In this document: piece by piece, positions 30,301 through 37,230 of the stretch
Position numbering within the stretch: the first letter of the stretch is position 1
Layout: each line of letters opens with the position of its first letter
Assembly: GCF_001277345.1 (NCBI RefSeq)
Contig: NZ_LIUT01000001.1
Coordinates: forward strand, 862,491 to 926,490
Reading direction: 5' to 3'
Source: Paenibacillus solani
GTDB taxonomy: Bacteria; Bacillota; Bacilli; Paenibacillales; Paenibacillaceae
Length of the DNA: 64,000 bases
Translations under genes and position numbers: made by a program
Notes under the pieces: generated by a model
Database searches by the model: none
What the model was told of the DNA's origin: nothing
What the model saw: the letters and a program-made list of their open reading frames with translations, nothing else

Positions 30301-30785
30301 CCTGCCTGCGCGGTAACGCCTTTGTGGAATATATTGCGGAGGAACAGCTGATGCAGGTGAGCCAGTCGGCTTCCCAGCGTCTGCGTTACCTGACTAAGCA
30401 GCGTTACTCGCTTGAGGTGGATTCCGGTGGCGGATTTGTCATCCGGGACGATGCCAATGGCGGCGTCCGTCGTCCGGTATCTACACTCTCTGGTGGTGAG
30501 ACCTTCTTGACCTCATTGGCTTTAGCTTTGGCGCTCTCGGCACAAATTCAGCTGCGGGGGCAATACCCGCTGCAATTCTTTTTCCTTGACGAAGGTTTTG
30601 GCACACTGGATCCGGAGCTGCTGGAGACGGTTATTACCGCACTGGAACGGCTCCATAACGATAAGCTTACCGTCGGCATCATCAGTCACGTGCCTGAGCT
30701 TCGTTCGCGTCTGCCGCGCAAGCTGATTGTGCGGCCAGCGGAGGAGGCAGGAGCCGGCTCTCAGCTGGAAGTAGAATCCATGTAG
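27333..30785 (+). CDS. sbcC: DNA repair exonuclease subunit C (Rad50-like ATPase)
   Basis: SMC-like ATPase arm of SbcCD. Walker A GPTGSGKS is at 35-42. Two very long coiled coils flank the zinc hook CPVC (C539, C542). The ABC signature LSGGETFLTSLALALALS begins near residue 1051, and Walker B (FFLDEGFGTLD) follows. At 1150 residues it is full length. The ATG abuts the sbcD TAG, and the ribosome site (GGAGGTGACC) lies within the end of sbcD, implying translational coupling. The coiled coils are unusually rich in Gln, Ala and Glu, which produces several spurious frames on both strands. Confidence 0.97.
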   Translation: MKPILLKLSGLQSYRRSQEIDFETLCETGLFGIFGPTGSGKSTLLDAITLAMYGKVERAVNGTQGIMNHSEDSLSVSFTFDLSSAAGQERYRVERKFKRVNELSVSNTISRFIQVTPEGDQVMADKLADVTRCVEEKIGLKMDDFTRAVVLPQGKFAEFLSLKGSERRQMLQRLFHLERYGDQLAIKLSRRVKDTDSSLKSVEAEQQGLGHAGVEALDEATRALEEAKKHAASSRDQLQTAMEAHEALGKIRELDLEKRRLQGKLDELALHEEEMKQLERQLELTGAAAAVLPALEAWRESGKAWDLRRRTAEDLTEQAASAQKAAELAYKADEAAQAALRAEEPKLVLREQQLEQAVVLQRDRDVLREELARLDMQRVEARKELEGVTVQLQKEQELLERGRKRQEELQNKLKGLEVRSSERQTLHMAMQKVQALEANRKQKHKVESEEQSQVIRVKEQKDKLGHYRKQEEELRRQYIQLSSQAGRLQLDVADALAFADRIAAASARLQELMNQSLREKQLHALSLSLAAELREGEPCPVCGSEHHPLPAAGSGQSTKTLDDQMDRLVQFTHQIQEARLTLRGQHTEAEALVGQLRSQMEPYAGDEQLDINTDERVQEQGWQEAAISTVTAEYHLEDVDKLASDTSWLMKAAESQAAALAHCRKEASNSQQSLLICQQEMMKQKASLENSQLQQNQLRNQLAGLEAEAADILNSWQEGKPEFLLEEAAVRFQQMQEKDAESESIKEGLERSVPFIEEKKQAVQRLEQRLNELEKQLIQWDAQREGKADGMKDKEERLQAWIGDRPAEELLAECRAKMAELKESAEQARIHCRQAEEAAQRAAKEAALAEQAERTSQEQHQAAKLAWESQLADSPFASENAVMEACLTPAESERCVRLVEKHREGQREWTLRLRDVEEKLGTHPYQEEDWNRSSARLQAVRLADEEALQARARAERDLEDLRKRHIRFMELEERRFTLQRESERLSKLQSCLRGNAFVEYIAEEQLMQVSQSASQRLRYLTKQRYSLEVDSGGGFVIRDDANGGVRRPVSTLSGGETFLTSLALALALSAQIQLRGQYPLQFFFLDEGFGTLDPELLETVITALERLHNDKLTVGIISHVPELRSRLPRKLIVRPAEEAGAGSQLEVESM

Positions 30786-30837
30786 CCAGATGAGATCAGG
30801 TGGTGTGATTTGCATCACTGAAACAGTAACAAGGCGC

Positions 30838-30846
30838 TGTTATAGT
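30838..30846 (+). promoter_or_regulatory. Extended -10 promoter candidate before the structured RNA
   Basis: TG-T-TATAGT is a good extended -10 element. No convincing -35 lies 17 bp upstream (CTGAAA). If it is active, transcription would start near 30853, just before the three-helix element. Confidence 0.4.
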
Positions 30847-30852
30847 ACAGCT

Positions 30853-30980
30853 AAGCCGACATTTGAAAGAAGCACCGGGCAGGCGCTTGATCATGAGGGA
30901 TTCCCATCTTTTCCCTTGTCCTCGTGATAAAGCGCCTCCTTACTGGACAACTGCGTTCCAGGGGTGCTTCTCTTTTTTTG
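30853..30980 (+). ncRNA. Candidate structured small RNA ending in a terminator
   Basis: Three helices form a closed junction. The outer stem AGAAGCACC (30868-30876) pairs with GGTGCTTCT (30963-30971) and is followed by C and seven Ts. An inner 18-position stem runs from AGGCGCTT-ATCA-GAGG (30881-30898) to CCTC-TGAT-AAGCGCCT, with one mismatch and one wobble. A short stem CTGGA/TCCAG lies at 30943-30961. The whole could be an elaborate terminator for sbcC or an independent RNA of about 125 nt; a nearby extended -10 favours the latter. A 62-codon TTG-initiated frame (30863-31051) runs through it but has no ribosome site and is unlikely to be coding. I do not recognise a known RNA family. Confidence 0.5.
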
Positions 30981-31000
30981 TTGCCAGAAGAAGCCATCCA

Positions 31001-31030
31001 TTGGACGCTCTGTTCATTTTCTTATATGAT
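31001..31030 (+). promoter_or_regulatory. Candidate sigma-A promoter of hit
   Basis: TTGGAC (31001-31006), an 18-bp spacer and TATGAT (31025-31030), 36 bp before the hit start and directly after the preceding terminator. Confidence 0.55.
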
Positions 31031-31066
31031 AAAGACGATCTAAACGAATGAAAGGGGCAACCGGGA

Positions 31067-31426
31067 ATGGATTGTATTTTTTGTAAAATTGTAAAGGGTG
31101 AGCTTCCATCAACGAAGATACTGGAGAACGATAAGGTGCTTGTATTTCAAAACATTAATCCTGAAGCACCGGTTCATATCTTAATTATTCCCAAAAAGCA
31201 TATCGAATCCATGAATGATATTCAGGATGAAGATTTGCTGCTGATTGGCGAGATGCACAAGGCGGCTAAAGAAGCTGCAGCGAAGCTGGGCATCGCAGAT
31301 AGCGGTTACCGATTAATTAATAATTGCGGACCCGATGGGGAACAAACGGTATTCCATCTGCACTATCATCTGATGGGCGGTCGCCGTCTTGGCGCATTAA
31401 CCGGCATTTCGCCAGCTCATACATAA
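31067..31426 (+). CDS. hit: HIT family (histidine triad) nucleotide-binding protein
   Basis: A small purine-nucleotide phosphoramidase/hydrolase of the HINT branch. The triad motif HLHYHLMGG lies near the C-terminus and is the catalytic centre. The N-terminus CIFCKIVKGELPS is typical of HINT proteins, with a CxxC that can bind zinc. At 119 residues it is of normal length (family 110-145). AAAGGGG lies upstream of the ATG. It appears monocistronic, between its own promoter and a terminator. The physiological substrate is unknown. Confidence 0.95.
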   Translation: MDCIFCKIVKGELPSTKILENDKVLVFQNINPEAPVHILIIPKKHIESMNDIQDEDLLLIGEMHKAAKEAAAKLGIADSGYRLINNCGPDGEQTVFHLHYHLMGGRRLGALTGISPAHT

Positions 31427-31449
31427 ACTTTTTTCATAAAAAGAACGAT

Positions 31450-31485
31450 AACAACCCCGCAGCATATGAGCGCTTCGGGGTAGTT
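31450..31485 (+). terminator. Hairpin after hit
   Basis: AAC-ACCCCG pairs with CGGGGT-GTT, with an inner AGC/GC(G)CT. The U-tract is poor, so this is a probable but not certain terminator. Confidence 0.5.
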
Positions 31486-31523
31486 CCAATTATTGAGAGT
31501 ATCGTAAAATAGCGCGCCCAAGG

Positions 31524-31553
31524 TTGACACGATATTTCTGTTTGCCCTATAAT
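31524..31553 (+). promoter_or_regulatory. Strong sigma-A promoter of rpsU-yqeY
   Basis: Consensus TTGACA (31524-31529), an 18-bp spacer and consensus TATAAT (31548-31553), 58 bp before rpsU. Such a perfect promoter fits a ribosomal protein gene. Confidence 0.85.
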
Positions 31554-31611
31554 GAAGTTTGATGAACCGTGTTATGCTCTTGGACGGTCTGGTCGGAGGG
31601 AGGGAAAACTG

Positions 31612-31785
31612 GTGTCTGAAACTAAAGTTCGCAAAAACGAGACAATTGATGCTGCACTTCGTCGCTTCAAGCGTTCCATTGCTAAAGATGGCGTATTGGC
31701 TGAAGTGAAGAAACGCAAGCATTATGAAAAGCCAAGCGTAAAGCGCAAGAAAAAGTCCGAGGCTGCTCGTAAGAGAAAGTTTTAG
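31612..31785 (+). CDS. rpsU: 30S ribosomal protein S21
   Basis: A small basic ribosomal protein of the 30S platform, needed for efficient initiation. The 57-residue product begins [20 protein letters not shown] and ends in a Lys/Arg-rich helix ([14 protein letters not shown]), which is diagnostic. The start is GTG at 31612, with GGAGGGAGGG at 31595-31604; the frame opens 20 codons earlier without a suitable site and over the promoter. yqeY follows 16 bp later, as in B. subtilis. Confidence 0.97.
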   Translation: MSETKVRKNETIDAALRRFKRSIAKDGVLAEVKKRKHYEKPSVKRKKKSEAARKRKF

Positions 31786-31801
31786 GAGGAACTGAACTAG
31801 C

Positions 31802-32242
31802 ATGAATCTTAGCGAACGATTGAACGAAGATATGAAGCAAGCGATGAGGAGTAAGGACAAGTTCAAACTCTCAACGATTCGAATGGTTCGTTCGACGATT
31901 AAAAATCTTGAAATAGATTTGAAACGAAGTTTGGATGACAACGAAGTGCTTGATATTTTTAGTCGTGAAATCAAACAGCGCAAAGATGCCCTCCAAGAAT
32001 TTGAAAAAGCGGGACGCGACGATCTTGCCGCCGATGCAAAAGCAGAAATTGAGCTCCTTAGCGCCTACCTCCCGGAACAGCTTACTGAAGAAGAAATTAA
32101 AGTCATTGTACAGCAGACCATCCAGGAAACCGGTGCTTCTTCAAAAGCCGAGATGGGTAAAGTTATGAGCGCTCTCATGCCGAAAGTTAAAGGGCGTGCA
32201 GATGGAAAGCTTGTTAATCAAGTTGTTCAACAATTTCTGTAA
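31802..32242 (+). CDS. yqeY: GatB/YqeY domain-containing protein
   Basis: A 146-residue helical protein homologous to the tRNA-binding tail of GatB, the amidotransferase subunit. It may bind tRNA, but its role is not established. Visible features are MVRSTIKNLEIDL, SREIKQRKDAL, LLSAYLPEQLTEEEI and a C-terminal GRADGKLVNQVVQ, which is conserved in the family. The ATG follows TAGGAGGAACTG. It is cotranscribed with rpsU and followed by a good terminator. Confidence 0.95.
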   Translation: MNLSERLNEDMKQAMRSKDKFKLSTIRMVRSTIKNLEIDLKRSLDDNEVLDIFSREIKQRKDALQEFEKAGRDDLAADAKAEIELLSAYLPEQLTEEEIKVIVQQTIQETGASSKAEMGKVMSALMPKVKGRADGKLVNQVVQQFL

Positions 32243-32254
32243 CAACATAAGTGA

Positions 32255-32287
32255 AACATCCCTTGTAATCAAGGGGTGTTTTTTCTT
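32255..32287 (+). terminator. Terminator of rpsU-yqeY
   Basis: ACATCCCTTG-TAAT-CAAGGGGTGT followed by TTTTTT: a 9- to 10-bp stem with a tetraloop. Confidence 0.92.
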
Positions 32288-32330
32288 TATGTGTGGCCAT
32301 GTTCATGGAATTTAAATCCAGCATACTTTT

Positions 32331-32356
32331 TGAAACGAAATGGCTTCTGATTCGTA
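32331..32356 (+). promoter_or_regulatory. Sigma-W-type ECF promoter of nfeD-floA
   Basis: TGAAAC (32331-32336), exactly 16 bp, then CGTA (32353-32356): a perfect match to the B. subtilis sigma-W consensus. The B. subtilis counterpart operon yqeZ-floA-yqfB is a known sigma-W target, so the regulation seems conserved. The leader would be about 110 nt. Confidence 0.8.
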
Positions 32357-32475
32357 ATAACTACCATATGAGGCCAAGTATATACATATGTTAGTGGTAT
32401 AGGCAGGTCAATGAACCTAGTTTGTCGAAGTATTAGGATAACATTGACTACATTACTCGAAAAGGAGGGGGAAAA

Positions 32476-33837
32476 ATGACGAAACAGATGGGAATACGTA
32501 AATTACTGACCTGTGCAGCGGCCTTGGTCATGCTGTTCATATCGTTTGGGCTGTATGTGTTTCCCATGAATTCAGCAGCCGCGGCAAACAATGGGGCTGT
32601 ATATGTAATTCCGGTCAAGCAGCCGATTGAACGCGGATTAGCCAGCTTTATGGAACGCGGTTTCAAGGAAGCGGAGAAGATGTCGGCGGGTCTTATTGTG
32701 CTTGAGATTGACACACCTGGCGGTCTTGTCGAGCAGGCTGGTAAAATTGCGACCATGATGAGAGACAGCAAGATTCCGACCGTAGCATACATCACGGGCG
32801 ATGCAGCATCGGCCGGTAGTTATATCGCGCTCAATGCCGACAAGATTGCCATGGCAAATGGCAGCATGATTGGTGCTGCCTATATGGTGGACGCGAGTGG
32901 GAATCCGGTTGAGGATGCCAAGTTGGTCTCCTGGTGGAAAACGAGCATGGCCAGTGCTGCTGAAGCTTCAGGGCGCAATCCCGAGATTGCCAAGGGCATG
33001 GCCGATCTTAATCTAAAGATCGAGGTGCCGGAAATCGGATTGACGAAGCAAGCGGGTGATATTATTTCATTAACGAATGATGAAGCCCTTAAGACCGGTT
33101 ATGCGGATACCATTGCCAACAGCACCGAAGAGGTCATTGCTTGGATGGACTATTCAACGCAGGATGTATTTCGGATGGAACCAACGTTTTCGGAAAAGCT
33201 GGCTACCTTTTTAACGAATCGTAGTGTTATGGCTATTCTGCTGTTCATCGGTATTGCCGGTGTTATTATCGAGTTGATTGTTCCCGGTTTTGGAGTACCT
33301 GGAATCCTGGGCGTAACTGCATTTGTACTGTATTTCTTCGGTAACCAGGTAGCCGGATTTGCTGGTTGGGAAACCTGGCTGCTGTTTGTGATCGGCATTG
33401 TGATGCTGGCCATGGAGCTATTCGTACCAAGCTTTGGCATCTTGGGTATTATCGGCTCCGTCAGTTTGATTGCAGGTGTGGTCATGGCGGCGTACAGTAC
33501 ATCTCATGTTGCTCTGTCTCTTGGTATAGCAGCGGCCTGCGCTCTTGTGGCGGTTATCGTGGTTGCTCTCGTATTCAAAGAGCGAGGGGTATGGCGCAAA
33601 TTTATACTTAGCGACAGCCTGTCGAAGGAGCAGGGATATATTCCGAATGAAGACCGCGATGTGTTAATCGGTTTAATCGGAACTTCCCTTACAGCGCTCC
33701 GGCCAGCTGGCACGATGGAGCTTGAGGGACGACGGCTTGATGTCGTTACACTTGGAGGGTTCATTGAAGCCGGCCGTCAAGTCCGCATTATCAAGACAGA
33801 TGGGACGAGAATTGTAGTAGAGGAAGAAAAAGGGTGA
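32476..33837 (+). CDS. nfeD: NfeD family membrane serine protease-like protein (long form)
   Basis: A membrane protein that works with the flotillin encoded next to it, in envelope stress and lipid-domain organisation (B. subtilis YqeZ). It has a signal peptide (about 1-36). A ClpP-class protease domain (40-235) follows, with IDTPGGLV and the nucleophile region DAASAGSY (S112). Then come four to five membrane helices (240-375) and a C-terminal OB-fold NfeD domain (from about 395: GLIGTSLTALRPAGTMELEGRRLDV). At 453 residues it is the NfeD1b type. AAAAGGAGGGGG precedes the ATG. It is first in an operon with floA. Confidence 0.94.
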   Translation: MTKQMGIRKLLTCAAALVMLFISFGLYVFPMNSAAAANNGAVYVIPVKQPIERGLASFMERGFKEAEKMSAGLIVLEIDTPGGLVEQAGKIATMMRDSKIPTVAYITGDAASAGSYIALNADKIAMANGSMIGAAYMVDASGNPVEDAKLVSWWKTSMASAAEASGRNPEIAKGMADLNLKIEVPEIGLTKQAGDIISLTNDEALKTGYADTIANSTEEVIAWMDYSTQDVFRMEPTFSEKLATFLTNRSVMAILLFIGIAGVIIELIVPGFGVPGILGVTAFVLYFFGNQVAGFAGWETWLLFVIGIVMLAMELFVPSFGILGIIGSVSLIAGVVMAAYSTSHVALSLGIAAACALVAVIVVALVFKERGVWRKFILSDSLSKEQGYIPNEDRDVLIGLIGTSLTALRPAGTMELEGRRLDVVTLGGFIEAGRQVRIIKTDGTRIVVEEEKG

Positions 33838-33929
33838 ACATCCCCACGGAATTGTGTAGTATGAATAGGACTGATGTTTTAGCGTTCGAGGTATGCTAGT
33901 AAATAACAATCATGGAGGGTGAAGTGTAA

Positions 33930-34937
33930 ATGGATTTGGATGGATCTTTGATAACGATACTTCTGATCGGGGTTGTCGCGATCATCGTGCTCAGTGTGTT
34001 TTTCAGTTTCTTCCCGTTAATGCTCTGGATTTCGGCGCTCGCTTCCGGCGTGCGCATTGGAATCATTACGCTTGTAGCTATGCGCCTGCGGCGCGTAACG
34101 CCAAGCCGGATTGTAAATCCGCTCATTAAGGCAACAAAAGCAGGATTGGGATTAAACATTAACCAATTGGAGAGTCACTATCTGGCAGGGGGTAACGTAG
34201 ACCGGGTGGTTAACGCCTTGATTGCAGCTCAACGTGCGAATATTCCGCTTGAATTTGAGCGTGCTGCCGCGATTGACCTTGCGGGACGCGATGTTCTGCA
34301 GGCTGTTCAGATGAGTGTTAACCCGCGTGTCATTGAGACACCGACTGTTGCCGCAGTTGCTAAAGACGGTATTGAAGTAAAAGTTAAAGCTCGTGTAACT
34401 GTACGTGCCAACATTGACCGCTTGGTCGGGGGTGCTGGAGAAGAAACGATCATTGCCCGCGTTGGTGAAGGGATTGTTACAACTGTCGGTTCGAGTAATT
34501 CTCATAAAGATGTATTGGAGAACCCGGATTCGATTTCCAGAACGGTGTTGTCCAAGGGGCTGGATGCTGGTACTGCATTCGAGATTCTGTCCATTGATAT
34601 CGCAGACGTGGATGTAGGCAAGAACATCGGTGCATACTTGCAGACCGAACAGGCGGAAGCCGATAAGCGGATTGCCCAGGCGAAGGCGGAAGAACGCCGC
34701 GCGATGGCGGTAGCCCAAGAGCAAGAGATGAAGGCACTCGTTGTCGAGATGAGAGCTCGCGTGGTGGAATCCGAATCCCAAGTTCCGCTCGCTATGGCTG
34801 AAGCGCTGCGCAGCGGTCAGCTCGGTGTGATGGATTATATGAACCTGAAGAACATTGAAGCCGACACGCAAATGAGAGGCTCCTTCGGTAAAATGGGTGA
34901 CAATAATGATAGCTCAGGGGATAACAAAACCAAGTAA
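33930..34937 (+). CDS. floA: Flotillin-like protein FloA
   Basis: A scaffold of functional membrane microdomains. An N-terminal membrane hairpin (about 5-45) precedes a PHB/SPFH domain, then an Ala/Glu-rich helical tail ([21 protein letters not shown]) and a short polar end. At 335 residues it matches B. subtilis FloA (331). The ATG follows CATGGAGGGTGA. It lies 92 bp after nfeD and probably shares its sigma-W promoter. The family was once annotated UPF0365/YqfA. Confidence 0.97.
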   Translation: MDLDGSLITILLIGVVAIIVLSVFFSFFPLMLWISALASGVRIGIITLVAMRLRRVTPSRIVNPLIKATKAGLGLNINQLESHYLAGGNVDRVVNALIAAQRANIPLEFERAAAIDLAGRDVLQAVQMSVNPRVIETPTVAAVAKDGIEVKVKARVTVRANIDRLVGGAGEETIIARVGEGIVTTVGSSNSHKDVLENPDSISRTVLSKGLDAGTAFEILSIDIADVDVGKNIGAYLQTEQAEADKRIAQAKAEERRAMAVAQEQEMKALVVEMRARVVESESQVPLAMAEALRSGQLGVMDYMNLKNIEADTQMRGSFGKMGDNNDSSGDNKTK

Positions 34938-34960
34938 CCATGAAGTGAGGTGAGCCTATA

Positions 34961-35548
34961 GTGAGCTGGATATTGAATAATTTACACATTGTAGCTATTA
35001 TAGGCTTCTTCATCATCTCCGCCCTTGCAAAGCGCGGCAAAAACCCTGAGGAAGGGAACCCGCGGATGCCATCCTTCGGTGGCGAAGGAGAACGTCCTGC
35101 AAGACCGGATCAAGGACATCAGGGGCAGCGCGGGTCGCAAAGACCTGAAGCAAGACGGGTACAATCCCCACGAGTATCTCGTCCTGCGCCTGTTCAGGAA
35201 AGTACACGGGTGGACAGGATGAATGAAGAAGAGGCTGAGAGTGGGAACGGATACTCTCTGGAGCATCAAGAGATAGATCGTATGAGGCGTGAACAAGATA
35301 TGAAGCATCAACCTGACGGCATGGATCATCGGGTGCAGATGATGCAGTCGGATCTGGACAGAATTCATTCAGAGCTGGACAGAATGACCATTGCGTTACC
35401 TGAAACCGTTGTTGAAATCCATGAGGAAGAGCATGAGCGGCGGAATAATGAGCTGTCGGTATTTGCTGAACAAGCTCGAAATGGAATTGTATGGACTGAA
35501 ATCCTGGGGCCTCCGCGAGCCAAGCGCCCCATGAATCCCCGTCGATAA
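34961..35548 (+). CDS. Hypothetical single-pass membrane protein in the yqfB position
   Basis: A 195-residue protein in the slot where B. subtilis has yqfB. An N-terminal helix (MSWILNNLHIVAIIGFFII, residues 1-20) is followed by a long, probably disordered region rich in Arg, Gln, Pro, Glu and Asp (25-150). A conserved-looking C-terminal motif, GIVWTEILGPPRAKRP, ends it, and might be a peptide that docks onto a partner. The start is GTG, with AGGTGAG upstream, 23 bp after floA, so it belongs to the nfeD-floA operon. I do not recognise a function; a role with FloA or NfeD is inference from position. Confidence 0.8.
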   Translation: MSWILNNLHIVAIIGFFIISALAKRGKNPEEGNPRMPSFGGEGERPARPDQGHQGQRGSQRPEARRVQSPRVSRPAPVQESTRVDRMNEEEAESGNGYSLEHQEIDRMRREQDMKHQPDGMDHRVQMMQSDLDRIHSELDRMTIALPETVVEIHEEEHERRNNELSVFAEQARNGIVWTEILGPPRAKRPMNPRR

Positions 35549-35635
35549 ATCGTAGGAGTCTTAACGACGCCAAACAAGTTGCCTTTTGTTCTTATAGGGG
35601 ATAAGTGGAAATTTCATATAGTTACATGAGCGGGA

Positions 35636-35673
35636 GACCGCCTCGTCAGTTTTTGACGGGGCGGTCTTTTTAC
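35636..35673 (+). terminator. Terminator of the nfeD-floA operon
   Basis: GACCGCCTCGTCA-GTTTT-TGACGGGGCGGTC followed by TTTTTACTTTT: a 13-bp stem with one wobble. Confidence 0.93.
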
Positions 35674-35681
35674 TTTTGATT

Positions 35682-35710
35682 TCATAAAAATGCTTTCCGG
35701 GGCATAAGGT
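35682..35710 (+). promoter_or_regulatory. Candidate sigma-E promoter of yqfC-yqfD
   Basis: TCATAAA (35682-35688), 14 bp, then CATAAGGT (35703-35710), resembling the sporulation sigma-E pattern (ATA -35, CATAcaaT -10). yqfC and yqfD are sigma-E genes in B. subtilis, which supports an otherwise imperfect match. Confidence 0.45.
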
Positions 35711-35740
35711 GTACAGTACAGGAAGGGGGAGCGTCTTCAT

Positions 35741-36034
35741 ATGTCCCGCATCAGCCGCAAGCTGCAGAAATGGACTCAAGAAGTGCTTGATTTGCCACAG
35801 GACCTGTTATTTGATCTACCGCGGTTGACCCTGGTTGGCAATAAAGAGCTGCATATCGAAAATCATCGCGGAGTACGGCATTTTTCCGGGGAACGTCTCG
35901 TGTTGTCTTTAAGCGAGGGTTCTTTGGAGATTTCAGGGACCGGACTCGCGATTCAGGCTATTCAAAGTCATGAAGTGACCATCATTGGCACCATTCATCA
36001 TATCCAATACATAGGAATGGGGGAGAAACCGTGA
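35741..36034 (+). CDS. yqfC: Sporulation protein YqfC
   Basis: A small (97 aa) mother-cell sporulation protein of the YabP/YqfC family. The characteristic run DLPRLTLVGNKELHIENHRGV is followed by short beta strands (FSGERLVLSLSEGSLEISG). The ATG follows GGAAGGGGGAGCG. It overlaps yqfD by 4 bp (GTGA), so the two are coupled. Biochemical function is unknown; loss impairs sporulation in B. subtilis. Confidence 0.93.
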   Translation: MSRISRKLQKWTQEVLDLPQDLLFDLPRLTLVGNKELHIENHRGVRHFSGERLVLSLSEGSLEISGTGLAIQAIQSHEVTIIGTIHHIQYIGMGEKP

Positions 36035-37224
36035 AGATTCCGACGATGATTCACCTTCGGGGATATTTAACGCTTACTGTTCGCGGTGAGCATGTAGAAG
36101 CATTCATCAATTCGTTGGCGAAGGCGGGCATTCCGGTTTGGGACGTTACACCAACAGGGGCGCATTCAGCAGAGCTTAAGCTGCTGCTGAAGGATTTCAG
36201 AAGACTCCGCCCTCTGTTAAAGCGGACAGGCTGCCGAACACGCATCAAGGAGCGGAACGGGTATCCTTTCAGGGCTCGCCGACTATTAAAGCGTAAAGCG
36301 TTTGTGATCGGCGTCGTTATGTTTTTTGCCATATTGCTGGCTCTCTCCTCCATGGTATGGAATGTAGAAGTCGAAGGAAATGCAACCATAGCTTCGGAAG
36401 ATGTACTAGATGCAGCTAAACAGGAAGGATTATACCCGTTTCAATGGATATTCAAGCTGCAATCGATGGACAAGCTGTCAGGAAATATAACCGCACGTCT
36501 TCCGGGAGCTTCCTGGGTAGGAGTGGAACGCAATGGGACACGCATACGTATACAGATTGTGGAGGCTTCCATGCCGGAGAAACCGCCGCTTCAGAATCCT
36601 AGGCATCTAATCAGTACACGGGATGCTGTCATCACCTATATATATGCGGAGAAGGGCGTCCCTAAAGTTGCAATCAATAGCCGGGTGAAGAAGGGCGATA
36701 TACTGATCTCCGGCGTTCTTGGGGATGAGGAAAACTCAGAGCGCATTGTAGCCAAAGGTGAAGTGAAAGGCTTGGTGTGGCATGAATACGATATCGAGAT
36801 TCCCTTGGTCACAACGCATAAGGTTTATACAGGGGAAGGAAAGAAGCGTTCTTACGTCGTATTTGGCGACCGGGCCGTTCAGTTATGGGGCTATGGAAAG
36901 ATACCGTTCTCGCAGCAGGAGACCTTGACCTTTTATGATCCCCTTACCTGGAGGTCCCGTAGCCTGCCTCTTGGCTGGATGACCGAAAAAATAATGGAGG
37001 TCACCGAGGTACAGCGATCGATTACCGAGGAAGAAGCCAAAAAGGAAGGAATCGAGGGGGCACGCCGCGATATTTTGGCGAAATATGGAGCGAATTCTAA
37101 ATTCATAAGCCAAAAAATTTTGCATGATAAGAGAGAGAATGGTAAAGTTTATATGAAAGTGCTTTTCGAGGTGGAAGAGACCATCGCGAAAGAACTTCCC
37201 ATAGTATATGATCAAGGAGAATGA
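36031..37224 (+). CDS. yqfD: Sporulation protein YqfD
   Basis: A single-pass membrane protein of 397 residues needed for efficient sporulation. The N-terminal cytoplasmic part (LRGYLTLTVRGEHVEAFIN) ends in the basic GYPFRARRLLKRK, then comes a membrane helix at about 90-110. A large extracytoplasmic domain contains WVGVERNGTRIRIQIVE, resembling POTRA/FtsQ-type strands. The start is GTG, overlapping yqfC. PhoH follows after 6 bp. The family is restricted to endospore formers. Confidence 0.94.
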   Translation: MKIPTMIHLRGYLTLTVRGEHVEAFINSLAKAGIPVWDVTPTGAHSAELKLLLKDFRRLRPLLKRTGCRTRIKERNGYPFRARRLLKRKAFVIGVVMFFAILLALSSMVWNVEVEGNATIASEDVLDAAKQEGLYPFQWIFKLQSMDKLSGNITARLPGASWVGVERNGTRIRIQIVEASMPEKPPLQNPRHLISTRDAVITYIYAEKGVPKVAINSRVKKGDILISGVLGDEENSERIVAKGEVKGLVWHEYDIEIPLVTTHKVYTGEGKKRSYVVFGDRAVQLWGYGKIPFSQQETLTFYDPLTWRSRSLPLGWMTEKIMEVTEVQRSITEEEAKKEGIEGARRDILAKYGANSKFISQKILHDKRENGKVYMKVLFEVEETIAKELPIVYDQGE

Positions 37225-37230
37225 GGCTAT

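Noticed and set aside
30863..31051. A 62-codon TTG-started frame after sbcC
   Set aside because: It runs straight through the structured RNA, its T-run and the hit promoter, with no ribosome site; the sequence is better explained as RNA structure.
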